Source: 21-14-0-10-47-8 sp966211795
GTDB lineage: Bacteria > Bdellovibrionota > Bdellovibrionia > Bdellovibrionales > Bdellovibrionaceae
DNA: 64,000 bases
Direction of reading: 5' to 3'
Assembly: GCA_966211795.1 (NCBI GenBank)
Contig: CBIHNW010000003.1
Span: forward strand, 62,001 to 126,000
Position 1 is the stretch's first letter, and each line of letters opens with the position of its first letter. The position numbers were made by a program, and so were the translations under genes. Shown here piece after piece: positions 32,916 through 41,438 of the stretch. The notes beneath the pieces were generated by a model that had not been told where the DNA came from, did no database searches, and worked only from the letters and a program-made list of their open reading frames with translations.

Positions 32916-34574
32916 ATGAACCGACGTCATTTTCTGCAGGGCACTCTGCAAAGCTCGTTGCTGCTTTCCATGGTTTCGGCCTTGCCCCGGCCATCGCAGG
33001 CTTTGATTCGCAGCCTCAGTCGCTCGGCCGCGCTGCCCCCCAATCCGATCGGTGTTGCCGATAGCGTCAGCAGCTTTGACTTTAATGGCGACGACATCAC
33101 GCGGCCGCACGAAATTTTGTGGAATAAAGATGTCTACATCAGTTCCAAAGGTGGCATCCCGGCCGCCAGTGAATCCGTCCCATTGGTCGTGATCGGGGGC
33201 GGGGTTGCCGGACTGAGCACCGCTTATTTTTTGCGGGACCTCAACCCCATTGTCCTTGAGGGCGCTCCGCAATTTGGTGGCAATTCCAAAGGGGAACGAA
33301 TCGGGGATTCGACGTATTCGATCGGGGCGGCCTATTTGGTCAAGCCGGATCAAGGTTCGGATGTCGAAAGTTTCCTGAATGAACTGTCCTTGGGCTCGGC
33401 GCTCAAAGAAGAGCACGGCGATGAGACGGCCGTTTTGTATCAAGGGCACGTGCAAAAACCTTTCTGGGAAGGTGCAACCGACAGTAAGCTCGTTGCGGAT
33501 TTTGAAAAAGTGCAAAAAAGTTTTCGTCGCATTTTGCAAGAGCAGTATCCCGATATTCCACGTTTCGATGACTCGGCGATTTCGGCCGAAGATTTTGCGC
33601 GCTGGGATTCGATGAACTTTAATCAATGGTTGCAGCAAGAGTTCGGCAGCGTGCATCCGCATGTGCGCGAGTACCTCGAGCTTTATGCATGGTCTTCTTT
33701 CTGCGGCACTTTGGGTGAAATATCGGCTGCCCAAATGCTGAACTTTATCACCAGCGAAACCGACACGATTCTGGCATTGCCCGGAGGGAATGCGGCCATC
33801 ACCGAGCAGCTCTATCAACGCTTGGTGAAGCAGGTGGGACGCGAGCGCATGCGCAGTGGTTGCTTCGTGATCGATATCGCCACCAATGCGGACGGCGTTC
33901 GCGTTTTGTATGAAGATGGTTTCGGAGTTCTAAAATCCCTGCAGGCCAAGGCTTGCGTGTTTGCGGGGCCGAAGATGGTGGCCAGCAAATTGATTGCCGA
34001 GATGCCGGATGATCAGCGAAGAGCGATGGACGGAATCAATTACCGCGCCTATGTGGTGGCGAATATTCTGCTCAAAGAAAAAATCAAAAGTCCCACTTAC
34101 GAAATGTATTGCTTAAAGGGACAGGTTCCCGAAGCGCCCTACGCCATGAGCCCCAGTGACCGGGAATTCACCGATATTTGTTTTGGCTCTTGGGCGGCCG
34201 AGCCCCAAACCGATCGGGGCGTGATCACGGTTTATAAATCTTTGCCTTACGATGGCGCTCGCCAGTTTTTATTCAGCCCTTCAGCGCATGATAAAAATAA
34301 AATGCAAATCCAGTCACAAATTCCCGAGGTGCTGTCGAGCCTGAATTTAACCGAATCCGATATTGATGGCATTCGCATGACCCGTTGGGGCCATGCTTTG
34401 CCGCTGGCGGAAGTGGGTGGCCTTGCGAATGGGAAAGCGGCCAAAGCCAGTCAGCAGATTGGCAACCGAATCGTCTTTGCCAACCAAGACAACTATCTCA
34501 ATCCAAGTTTTGAATGCGCATTTGCCGCCGCTCAGGACGCGGCCGCGAAGATTCGCGCCGTGTTTGGCGCCTAG
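32916..34574 (+). CDS. Tat-exported FAD-dependent amine-oxidase-like protein
   Basis: 552-aa flavoprotein. The N-terminus MNRRHFLQGTLQSSLLLSM has the twin-arginine pattern, so export in folded form to the periplasm is expected. Residues ~88-120 carry the dinucleotide-binding motif VVIGGGVAGLSTAYFL followed by LEGAPQFGGNSKGE, typical of the amine oxidase/phytoene desaturase fold; the C-terminal FAD-contact region is ANQDNYLNPSFECAFAAAQD. Substrate cannot be predicted. Start ATG is preceded by GGGGGAT. The gene is followed two bases later by a convergent gene. Confidence 0.85.
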   Translation: MNRRHFLQGTLQSSLLLSMVSALPRPSQALIRSLSRSAALPPNPIGVADSVSSFDFNGDDITRPHEILWNKDVYISSKGGIPAASESVPLVVIGGGVAGLSTAYFLRDLNPIVLEGAPQFGGNSKGERIGDSTYSIGAAYLVKPDQGSDVESFLNELSLGSALKEEHGDETAVLYQGHVQKPFWEGATDSKLVADFEKVQKSFRRILQEQYPDIPRFDDSAISAEDFARWDSMNFNQWLQQEFGSVHPHVREYLELYAWSSFCGTLGEISAAQMLNFITSETDTILALPGGNAAITEQLYQRLVKQVGRERMRSGCFVIDIATNADGVRVLYEDGFGVLKSLQAKACVFAGPKMVASKLIAEMPDDQRRAMDGINYRAYVVANILLKEKIKSPTYEMYCLKGQVPEAPYAMSPSDREFTDICFGSWAAEPQTDRGVITVYKSLPYDGARQFLFSPSAHDKNKMQIQSQIPEVLSSLNLTESDIDGIRMTRWGHALPLAEVGGLANGKAAKASQQIGNRIVFANQDNYLNPSFECAFAAAQDAAAKIRAVFGA

Positions 34575-34576
34575 GT

Positions 34577-35440
34577 CTAAGACGGTCGTTCGATTCCAAT
34601 TTTATGATGTTGGCAGGGAGTCAACACTAAGGGCTTTGCTTGTCGGGCGCATTTGACCAATTCGTTAAACAGTCTTCGGTGCCTTCGAAAGGTGAGTAAA
34701 AATTCGGGGTGCCATTGCACGCCGACGACGAACGGCAGTTTGGTGTGTTCGATGCCTTCGATGATTCCGTTGGGTTCGAAGGCCGTGATTTGCAGATCAT
34801 TTCCCAAAGTCTTCACGGCCTGATGGTGCAGAGAATTGACCCGTAAATAACGTCTCTGCATGATCGAGTGCAAATGGCTCGAAGCCTCGATCAGCACCGT
34901 CGATTTTGGCAGCAGCGTTTGCAAGATGGGTTGCTCGACGTAGAAATGAGCGATGTCCTGGTGAAGCGTGCCACCAAAAAAAACGTTGATCAGCTGGGCG
35001 CCCCGGCAGATTCCTAAGACCGGAATTTTTTGTTGAACCGCCTGCTCCATCAAATCGAATTCCAAGTGATCGCGTTCTTTATCTTCTTTCTGCGTCGTGA
35101 ACTCGAGACTGAAAAGCTTCCTTGAAAGCCAGATGAAGACGATCAAGAAGAAATCAAAATTTTTATGGCGCGCCTGTTGCGAGGCTTCTTTGAATGTCGG
35201 GATGACTTTTTCTTTGTAGCGAACCGGATCGATATCGGCACCGCCACCCAAAATCAAACCCTGCAATGGAACCTGGGGAAGGGGGCGGCAGGGCGTGATG
35301 CGAACGGCAGATCCACCGGCCAGCCAGACGGACAAGCGGATAAAGTACCAAGCCGGCAAAGAACTTCGGCTGGGTCCGGTGACGCCGATACGGGGCCTAG
35401 AGTGTTTCTGCGAACCTTTCATCTCGGGATCTGCTTTCAT
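34577..35440 (-). CDS. Class I glutamine-amidotransferase-like hydrolase (peptidase C26)
   Basis: About 287-aa enzyme of the gamma-glutamyl hydrolase group. Nucleophile Cys145 lies in VLGICRGAQLINV, and the His/Glu pair in FVVGVQWHPEF; LILGGGADIDPVRY is the usual substrate-loop motif. Residues ~84-122 carry an unusual insert with a hydrophobic stretch (FDFFLIVFIWLSRKLFSLEF) where relatives have a short loop, possibly for membrane contact. The start ATG 35440 (AAGAAG upstream) lies inside the amidoligase gene, a 44-base overlap; ATG 35422 is the alternative. Last gene of a four-gene operon; likely removes or transfers gamma-glutamyl groups made by the amidoligase. Confidence 0.85.
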   Translation of the reverse strand: MKADPEMKGSQKHSRPRIGVTGPSRSSLPAWYFIRLSVWLAGGSAVRITPCRPLPQVPLQGLILGGGADIDPVRYKEKVIPTFKEASQQARHKNFDFFLIVFIWLSRKLFSLEFTTQKEDKERDHLEFDLMEQAVQQKIPVLGICRGAQLINVFFGGTLHQDIAHFYVEQPILQTLLPKSTVLIEASSHLHSIMQRRYLRVNSLHHQAVKTLGNDLQITAFEPNGIIEGIEHTKLPFVVGVQWHPEFLLTFRRHRRLFNELVKCARQAKPLVLTPCQHHKIGIERPS

Positions 35441-36329
35441 GCAACTTCTTTTCCGCCAGCTTCTCGACTTCCACCCACTTATTCCATTCCGCCGCGAAAC
35501 TCCAAGAAGGATCATCTATTTCGCTGTTCGGAAGTCGATAGTGGAACGCCGGTCTCGCTTTCACTAATTCTTTCTCGACAGGATATTGAAAGACAAGCTC
35601 AGAATCGAGATGCGCGAAGAGCGGCAATAGATCTAAGGGGCGATTGCGGGTTGGATTAAAGTCCAGGTAATCACAAAGAAGAGATTTTAAATCCGGATTG
35701 TAAGCCGGGTCTAACACCATTCTCTGATAAGTCGTTGGAAAAGGTGTGATAAATGGGGCGATCTTTCTGGCGAGCGCGATATCGGTCTCTGATGAAAGCC
35801 AATCGTAAAGCTCGAAGAAGGCGCGCAGGTAAGCCAGAATGGTCGAAGCCTCCAAGTCCGGAACCTCGGCATTGATCTGCATTCCAAAGGCCGCAAAGAT
35901 CGAAGACGAAATCCCAAGGGCCGAATGCTCTTGCAATTTGCGGCGAATCTCGTCGGCGATCTCGAGCTCGCCGATCGGCAAGGGTGGCATGGCAATTTCG
36001 ACTGGCAGCAAAGTCCCCGAAAGGCGTTCAAAAATTTTCGCGACCCCTTCGCGAAGAACCGAACCCGATTCGATGCCCAGTTGCTCAAGATATTTTTCGT
36101 ATTTCAATTCGGATAAGAGACGCGAATCCGATTCGATCGTAAAGTCACCGTAGCGCGTTTGCACCACTTGGCACGAGTACTGGTGCTTGGGTTGAATCGT
36201 GCCGCCACAAAGTTCATGAATAATTCGGGCGGCCTCCGCGATCGGGAGACCACCGAACTCGATTTCAAAGCCAACCCGACGAGCTTTCCCGAGGTCAGTG
36301 TGGGTCCGAGGTGGCTGTTGAAATATCAC
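35397..36329 (-). CDS. Amidoligase (ATP-dependent, glutamine-synthetase-like fold)
   Basis: 310-aa member of the Amidoligase_2 family, which forms amide bonds between a carboxylate and an amine using ATP. Signature ARRVGFEIEFGGLPI at residues ~16-30, then GDFTIESDSRLL, and PVEIAMPPLPIGELE, which contains the second metal-binding acidic region. Such genes are commonly paired with C26-type hydrolases, as here, and are thought to make or edit peptide-like modifications. Start is GTG 36329 with AAGGAG upstream, four bases after the OmpA-like gene. Substrates unknown; envelope neighbours suggest cell wall or surface peptides (inference). Confidence 0.85.
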   Translation of the reverse strand: MIFQQPPRTHTDLGKARRVGFEIEFGGLPIAEAARIIHELCGGTIQPKHQYSCQVVQTRYGDFTIESDSRLLSELKYEKYLEQLGIESGSVLREGVAKIFERLSGTLLPVEIAMPPLPIGELEIADEIRRKLQEHSALGISSSIFAAFGMQINAEVPDLEASTILAYLRAFFELYDWLSSETDIALARKIAPFITPFPTTYQRMVLDPAYNPDLKSLLCDYLDFNPTRNRPLDLLPLFAHLDSELVFQYPVEKELVKARPAFHYRLPNSEIDDPSWSFAAEWNKWVEVEKLAEKKLHESRSRDERFAETL

Positions 36330-36332
36330 AAA

Positions 36333-36920
36333 CTACTCCTTCATGATCAGCATCACGATGGATTTTGAAGCCTTGGCACCTTTTTTAACTTTGGTGTCCG
36401 TGGTCGGAATGCCGGCAGATTCCAGAGATTTTTTGATGCGAGTGTCGGTTGTGCCCAAAAAGTTTTCGAAAGCATTGGGCCGTTCTGCCATATTGTAGGT
36501 CGACACCTTCATGTCTGCATCTTTGTTGGTGAGATATTTTTTCAGCTCTTTATTGCGATTGTCCGCCACATCTCTTTCTTTCTTGGAAAGGGATTTGGTG
36601 GACGTCGAAGGATACTCTTCATCCGCCCATGTCACCACTTTGATTTCCTCGACGCTATGAGCTTGGTGAATGCGCTGGAACATGGTCTCGAGACGTTGCT
36701 TCGCTTCCGGTGTGATCTCCGCGGAGCCTTTTTTAAAGGTGACTTCGGTAACGTAAGGAGCCTCTTGTTCGGCGGCCACTTGTTTGGCTTCGATGCTGGT
36801 TTGCGGAACATTCGGATGTGCTTTGTCCTCGGCATTTTTGATGTCTTTTGGTTTTGAAGAGCAAGCGGCAAGGGCGATCAGTGCCATTGTCAGCACCAGG
36901 TTCTGGGCTTTGTTTTTCAT
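36333..36920 (-). CDS. OmpA-like lipoprotein
   Basis: 195-aa lipoprotein (lipobox IALAAC-SSKP). Residues ~55-190 resemble a divergent OmpA-C domain: VTFKKGSAEITPEAKQRLET, KVVTWADEEYPST, DVADNRNKELKKYL. The canonical peptidoglycan-contact Asp/Arg pair of OmpA (NxxLSxxRA) appears as DVADNRNKELK, so wall binding is possible but not certain. Its start overlaps the upstream gene by 4 bases and the amidoligase follows 4 bases later. Confidence 0.75.
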   Translation of the reverse strand: MKNKAQNLVLTMALIALAACSSKPKDIKNAEDKAHPNVPQTSIEAKQVAAEQEAPYVTEVTFKKGSAEITPEAKQRLETMFQRIHQAHSVEEIKVVTWADEEYPSTSTKSLSKKERDVADNRNKELKKYLTNKDADMKVSTYNMAERPNAFENFLGTTDTRIKKSLESAGIPTTDTKVKKGAKASKSIVMLIMKE

Positions 36921-38032
36921 GGTTTTTCCTTTGGTGTTAGTTTTCGATCCGACAAGCTAATTTCGTTGTCGAGACCTTCGTTTAATTTTTCTGAAAATCC
37001 ATTTTTGATCGCTTCGGAAATGGCTTTGGCCGAGTTCACCTGAAATTTTCCCGCTTCATAGGAAAAGAGAACTTTGGTGGCCAACGTTTTTTCTTTCGCG
37101 TCTCGCAAAATTAAATTTGCCAAGGCGGTCGTGATTTCGATGCCGAAATGCTTAAGCCCCATGAAAGATTCGCCCTGAGCGATCACATCCGCTTTGTGCA
37201 CGAATGGCTTCACGTAACCTTCAATGCGTCCATTCTGCGAGCGGACTTCTGAAAAAAGATCCAAAGTTCCCGAGGTGAAGGTGAGCGGCATTTTTTTCTT
37301 CAGCCAGCCGTTGGCATTGGAGAGCTGAAAGCCCTTGAGCTCGGCGTCCGTATCCCACGCAATGGGCTGATCGACCGTATTGAGAGTGGCCACCAGTTTG
37401 ACCGGAGAGCTTCCAAACAGTGAAGCTTGCAAGGTCAACAAGCTTGCCGGCGCTTCTTTGGTTGCGGTGACATTGCTCATGCGTCCCTGGATGCCGGTCA
37501 TCTTCCAACGCTCGGCTTCGGGAATTGAAAGCAAATCTGCAAACTGAAAATCAGAATTGCGGACATCGACCCGTTCGATGCGAACCGGAAAAATGTGGCT
37601 CGCGACTTTCTTTGAGTCGGCTTCGGCTTGTTTTGAATTTTCTTGAAATGCCTTCATCACTTGATTGGTTAAGAGCACGCTGGCTTTGTCGGCCAGGATG
37701 TCCATCGTGAGCTTTCCTTCCAGAATTTTACGCCATGACATGGATATGTCGATATCGCGCGCCATGAAGAACTTTTCTTCGGGGTGTTCGCGAAGGCGGA
37801 ACTCGAGATTCTGCAAGCTGTAAGCGCCGCGATACAGATGAATGTCAAAATCAGAAATATGACCAATGAACAAGGGTGAAATCGTGGCAAGCGTCGAATT
37901 GATTTTGTTCAAAATCCAAGCGGGTGCAACCGCACGGACAACGAGGATTAAAATCACCACCGTCCAAAAAATTTTGGAATGAAAAATTTTCGGCATGTGC
38001 CGGGTGTTCTGGTTGGTTTCCACTGACTTCAT
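36917..38032 (-). CDS. AsmA/DUF748-like inner-membrane protein
   Basis: 371-aa protein with an N-terminal transmembrane anchor (FWTVVILILVVRAVAPAWIL) and a large periplasmic beta-rich domain. Features of the AsmA/DUF748 group: GAYSLQNLEFRLREHPEEKF, MARDIDISMSWRKILEGKLT, repeated amphipathic strands. These proteins are related to bridge-like lipid-transport proteins. First gene of the operon; start ATG 38032 with GAGGAAA upstream. Followed with a 4-base overlap by the OmpA-like lipoprotein. Confidence 0.72.
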   Translation of the reverse strand: MKSVETNQNTRHMPKIFHSKIFWTVVILILVVRAVAPAWILNKINSTLATISPLFIGHISDFDIHLYRGAYSLQNLEFRLREHPEEKFFMARDIDISMSWRKILEGKLTMDILADKASVLLTNQVMKAFQENSKQAEADSKKVASHIFPVRIERVDVRNSDFQFADLLSIPEAERWKMTGIQGRMSNVTATKEAPASLLTLQASLFGSSPVKLVATLNTVDQPIAWDTDAELKGFQLSNANGWLKKKMPLTFTSGTLDLFSEVRSQNGRIEGYVKPFVHKADVIAQGESFMGLKHFGIEITTALANLILRDAKEKTLATKVLFSYEAGKFQVNSAKAISEAIKNGFSEKLNEGLDNEISLSDRKLTPKEKP

Positions 38033-38205
38033 CTTTGAATTTCCTCAATAGGTGGCAAAATTGGGACACAGATATGTCATTTAAAAATAACGCCGCCTCA
38101 GAACAGGAGACTTGCACAAGCCGTGCTTAATTTTGTCCGTGGCATTCAGCCCGACATGTTCCTGAAACATCACGAATCTATAAATTTCGAGTTGACTGGC
38201 AACAT

Positions 38206-38224
38206 GTCACGTCCAAAACGTGAC
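38206..38224. promoter_or_regulatory. Operator-like palindrome upstream of msrB
   Basis: GTCACGT (38206-38212), five-base spacer, ACGTGAC (38218-38224): perfect 7-bp inverted repeat 64 bases before the msrB start, 9 bases after a TTGACT box (38192-38197) that could be a -35 element. The position would suit a repressor site. The gap 38033-38288 holds no gene. Confidence 0.45.
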
Positions 38225-38288
38225 CGTGCTGATGGAATACACTGCAAAAGCAATGGTCAAAATGGAGCGCTGGTGAGAGGATGCGCGC

Positions 38289-38804
38289 ATGAAAACGATG
38301 GTTTTTCTCTCTCTCATTTTCGGAGGTTTTTCAGCCATGGCATGGAACGGATCGAAATTTCAAAAGCCTGATGCAGAAGCTTTAAAAACTAAGCTCAGTC
38401 CGCTGCAGTACGAAGTCACTCAGCACGAAGGAACGGAACGTCCTTTCCACAACGAGTACTGGGATTCGAAGGCCGCCGGGATTTATGTGGACGTCGTTTC
38501 GGGCGAGCCCCTTTTCAGTTCACAGGATAAATTTGAATCCGGAACTGGTTGGCCCAGTTTCACCAAACCCATCAAGCCAGATGCGGTGACAACCAAAGAA
38601 GACAAGCAGCTTTTTATGACTCGAACCGAAGCTCGCAGTCGCATCGCCAATTCGCACTTGGGACACGTCTTTGATGACGGACCGGCGCCGACTGGCACTC
38701 GCTATTGCATGAATTCGGCCTCTCTGCGATTCATCCCGGTCGATAAATTGCAAGAAAGCGGGTACGGTGAATATCTGCCCTTGTTCGAAAAGAATAAGAA
38801 ATAG
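38289..38804 (+). CDS. msrB: Periplasmic peptide-methionine (R)-S-oxide reductase
   Basis: 171-aa MsrB repairing methionine-R-sulfoxide. It has a signal peptide (MVFLSLIFGGFSAMA), so it acts in the periplasm, unlike cytosolic MsrB. Family motifs: GIYVDVVSGEPLFSS, FESGTGWPSFTKPI, NSHLGHVFDDGPAPTGTRYC with the catalytic Cys of RYCMNSASLRF. The two CxxC zinc-binding pairs of type-1 MsrB are missing. Reducing power might come from a DsbD-like or thioredoxin-fold donor not present here. A molybdopterin oxidoreductase and its cytochrome b lie next door in convergent orientation. Confidence 0.93.
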   Translation: MKTMVFLSLIFGGFSAMAWNGSKFQKPDAEALKTKLSPLQYEVTQHEGTERPFHNEYWDSKAAGIYVDVVSGEPLFSSQDKFESGTGWPSFTKPIKPDAVTTKEDKQLFMTRTEARSRIANSHLGHVFDDGPAPTGTRYCMNSASLRFIPVDKLQESGYGEYLPLFEKNKK

Positions 38805-38816
38805 CCGCTCTATTTT

Positions 38817-39596
38817 TCATAGCCCTGAAAACCAATCATAGCCGCGTTCGGCCCAGTAGTCCGGTGGCCTTTGATCTGAAAAATAAATTTGTCCGATGCG
38901 CTTCAAACTTTTGATTCCGTATTTGACAGGAATGATCAAACGCAAAGGAGCACCGTGGGCGGCCGTCAACGCTTCGCCATTCATCTCGTAAGCCAGCAGC
39001 GTTTGTGGATGAAGCATGCTCTCCATATCATTTGAGACATAGTATTCGCCATCGGGTGTTTGCAGGCCCACGTACATGAAGCGATTCGGCGGTATTTTTC
39101 CATCTTCCCAAGCGTGCAGGGCGTGCGAACCCAATTTATAATGTTTCAAAAAATCCGAAAAGCGAACGCCGGCGTAGGAGATCACCTGACTCCAACCTTC
39201 AATGCATTTGAATTCGATGGTGGATTCGACCCGGGGCAAAGTCCGAAGCTCGTCCAACTTGATTTTAAGATGCCGGGGTTGGTCGTTATCTGCATCGACG
39301 ATGACGTCCAAAGCCCAATTTGAAATGTCGATGGGTCTCTGTAAACCAATATCTCCATTCACGCGCGCGGGGGACCCGCGGGGTCTTTTGGAAAATTCCG
39401 GTGCCTGGCGTTCGGGACTGAAAACCTTTTGCCAGATTTTTCCGTTCCATTCGAAGGCGTCATGGAAGAACGGAGATATTCCTTCATCTTCGACATCATG
39501 GTGGACGAATTCCCAGGCGTAACTGAGCGCCAACAGTGCCAGCGTCAAAATCGCGAAGCTTTTGAGACTTCGCTTTCGAAGTTTATTCTTTGTCAT
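38817..39596 (-). CDS. Molybdopterin-dependent oxidoreductase (sulfite-oxidase/MsrP superfamily)
   Basis: 259-aa periplasmic or membrane-anchored protein with one N-terminal hydrophobic segment and a sulfite-oxidase fold. The Mo-ligand cysteine lies in TIEFKCIEGWSQVISYAG; RFMYVGLQTPDGEYYVSNDM and HGAPLRLIIPVKYGIKSLKR are the usual surrounding motifs. ATG 39596 lies inside the upstream cytochrome gene (14-base overlap), showing translational coupling and that the cytochrome is the electron partner, as MsrQ is for MsrP. Physiological substrate is unknown; methionine sulfoxide, sulfite or other S/N-oxides are possible. Confidence 0.85.
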   Translation of the reverse strand: MTKNKLRKRSLKSFAILTLALLALSYAWEFVHHDVEDEGISPFFHDAFEWNGKIWQKVFSPERQAPEFSKRPRGSPARVNGDIGLQRPIDISNWALDVIVDADNDQPRHLKIKLDELRTLPRVESTIEFKCIEGWSQVISYAGVRFSDFLKHYKLGSHALHAWEDGKIPPNRFMYVGLQTPDGEYYVSNDMESMLHPQTLLAYEMNGEALTAAHGAPLRLIIPVKYGIKSLKRIGQIYFSDQRPPDYWAERGYDWFSGL

Positions 39597-40215
39597 CGGA
39601 TTGAACCTCAAAGCCTGCCACCATCGCACGAAAATTATTCCAGCCGGCGCGCAAGACTTGGATGAAATGAAGAATGAAAAATAAAACAAAGGAGATCATG
39701 CCCGCAAAGTGAATCCGGCGGGACCATTCGTAACCGCCAAAGAGCAGGCTGAGCCAACGAAGCTGCACCGGCTTATAGATGGCGAATCCGCTGGCGACTT
39801 CGATCACGGCCAATACAATCACGCCGGTGTAGGCGATTTTTTGTGCGGCATTGAACTTTCCCTGCGGCGGCGCCGTTTGACGTAGACCCAGATCATGCAA
39901 GACTGTGGGGAGCAGTTGCCGGAAATTTTGAACCGTCGGAAAGAGCTCACGCCAATGTCCCGACGCAAAAACGTAAGTGAGATAAAGCAGACCATTGATG
40001 ATGAAAAACCAAGCCAGCGTAAAATGAACTTGCATGCCTTCGGCCAGGCGATGATCGACATGGAAAAAGTGGTAGAAGCTCTGTGGGAAAAAGCCTGGGT
40101 AGACATCATTGGCCCAATAAATCAAAATTCCACTCCACACCATCAGCGCCAGAAAGGGAGCGTTCAGCCAATGAACACAGCGAAGCCAAATGGAATGCTT
40201 TTCAAAAATTTCCAT
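39583..40215 (-). CDS. Cytochrome b561-type membrane subunit
   Basis: 210-aa inner-membrane protein with four to five helices and heme-ligand candidates in LRCVHWLNAPF, GMQVHFTLAWFF, RRIHFAGMISF and FILHFIQVLRAG. It fits the cytochrome b561/Ni-Fe-hydrogenase b family and should shuttle electrons between the quinone pool and the molybdopterin enzyme encoded by the overlapping downstream gene. Confidence 0.88.
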   Translation of the reverse strand: MEIFEKHSIWLRCVHWLNAPFLALMVWSGILIYWANDVYPGFFPQSFYHFFHVDHRLAEGMQVHFTLAWFFIINGLLYLTYVFASGHWRELFPTVQNFRQLLPTVLHDLGLRQTAPPQGKFNAAQKIAYTGVIVLAVIEVASGFAIYKPVQLRWLSLLFGGYEWSRRIHFAGMISFVLFFILHFIQVLRAGWNNFRAMVAGFEVQSDDKE

Positions 40216-40405
40216 CAGCTACCGGTCTTTCAAAATCAAAGCCATCGTGATTGAGAGATTTGGAGCAAGTTGCGAGGAGAAAAGTCCGTTCTCATTCCAC
40301 TTTGGGAACATGACTGACTGCATGAGCTTTGACAGTCATTGGCATCATGGAGCGATTTGCATATCCTGAGGTGAAGATCTCATTTATACCCCAAGGAGTT
40401 TCGCC

Positions 40406-41122
40406 ATGAAGCCTCGTGAGTCGGTTTCCAATACCGCTTCCTATGAAGCGATCGTCGCCTTGCTGATTTGCGCTTTTGTTTTAACAATTATGGAATTCTT
40501 TACGATTCCGCCGCGTGCCCAGGGTTGGTTGGACGGCGAAGGTTTTGGCTGGCACATGCCTTCCATGCAAGCTGGATTGCTATGGTCGCTCAGCTGCTTG
40601 ATTGGATATTTCGTGATCCCTGCTTTGGCGGTTCGATTTGTCGCCAAGTCCACTTTGAAAGAACATGGATTCTCGTTTCAAGGATTTTGGTCTCACCTGA
40701 AAACCTATTTGGGCCTGTATCTTTTAATGACTCCCTTGATTTATCTGGCATCTCGACATCCCGAGTTCCGAAATATTTATCCCTTCGTTCCGGAGGCAAA
40801 AGATTCGGTCACGAACTTTCTTCTGTGGGAGGCCGCTTACGTGCTTCAGTTTTTCTGTCTGGAATTTTTCTTTCGGGGATACTTGATCTTCACTTTGCGC
40901 CGGCACATGTCCGATGGGCTGGCGATTGCCGTCATGGTCGTGCCTTATTGCATGATTCATTATCACAAGCCGGTGTTTGAAGCTTTTGGCGCCATCGTCG
41001 CCGGTCTGGTTTTAGGATGGCTTTCGCTTCGCTACAAATCTTGGATGGGTGGCGCTGTCTTGCATTCGCTGGTGGCAATCAGTTTGGACACGTTGGCCAG
41101 TTCTCAATCCGGTCTTTTCTAA
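40406..41122 (+). CDS. CPBP-family intramembrane metalloprotease
   Basis: 238-aa polytopic membrane protein (about seven helices). The CPBP/Abi motifs are present with one variation: LEFFFRGYLIF (the first Glu of the usual EExxxR is Leu), MIHYHKPVFEAFG with the second-motif His, and AVLHSLVAISLD with the third-motif His. Family members cleave CAAX-like or other membrane substrates. Ribosome site AAGGAG is 8 bases before the ATG. No co-transcribed neighbour. Confidence 0.82.
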   Translation: MKPRESVSNTASYEAIVALLICAFVLTIMEFFTIPPRAQGWLDGEGFGWHMPSMQAGLLWSLSCLIGYFVIPALAVRFVAKSTLKEHGFSFQGFWSHLKTYLGLYLLMTPLIYLASRHPEFRNIYPFVPEAKDSVTNFLLWEAAYVLQFFCLEFFFRGYLIFTLRRHMSDGLAIAVMVVPYCMIHYHKPVFEAFGAIVAGLVLGWLSLRYKSWMGGAVLHSLVAISLDTLASSQSGLF

Positions 41123-41181
41123 AACCAAGCTGCTCAAACCAAATCCTTTGATCGTGCGCTGAAAGCGCAATGCGCGCTGTT

Positions 41182-41427
41182 TTAGGCGGCGTATTTGGTT
41201 TTGAGGAGAGCGGAAATTTTTTGGAGCGATTGAAACTGCTCGTAGCTGATGTCTTCGTTGCCGATGCGGATTTGGAACTGATCTTCGATGGCGAGGACAA
41301 ATTGGATCAGGGTCAGCGAGTCCAGGACTCCTGAGGTGAAGAGATTGTCGGTGTCTTTGATGGAATGAATGTGCGGGTGAATGTTCATTTGAATGAGAAT
41401 GCTGCGCAGTTTTTCAATTTGTGACAA
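41182..41427 (-). CDS. Acyl/aminoacyl carrier protein
   Basis: 81-aa carrier protein. The phosphopantetheine attachment Ser37 is in LFTSGVLDSLTLIQFV, the DSL motif in the GxxDSL context seen in DltC and peptidyl-carrier-like proteins. Size and helix pattern (IEKLRSILIQMN; LAIEDQFQIRIGNEDISYEQ) are normal. I prefer TTG 41427, seven bases after AGGGAG; a TTG at 41442 opens 15 bases more. Last gene of the six-gene operon 41182-47344. No phosphopantetheinyl transferase is present locally, so the housekeeping one must load it. Confidence 0.88.
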   Translation of the reverse strand: MSQIEKLRSILIQMNIHPHIHSIKDTDNLFTSGVLDSLTLIQFVLAIEDQFQIRIGNEDISYEQFQSLQKISALLKTKYAA

Positions 41428-41438
41428 TGGATTCTCCC

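Noticed and set aside
32811..33818. 335-codon open frame on the minus strand opposite the FAD oxidase gene
   Set aside because: It is antisense to a gene with clear FAD motifs, encodes a Arg/His/Gln-rich sequence without recognisable motifs, and lacks a ribosome site.
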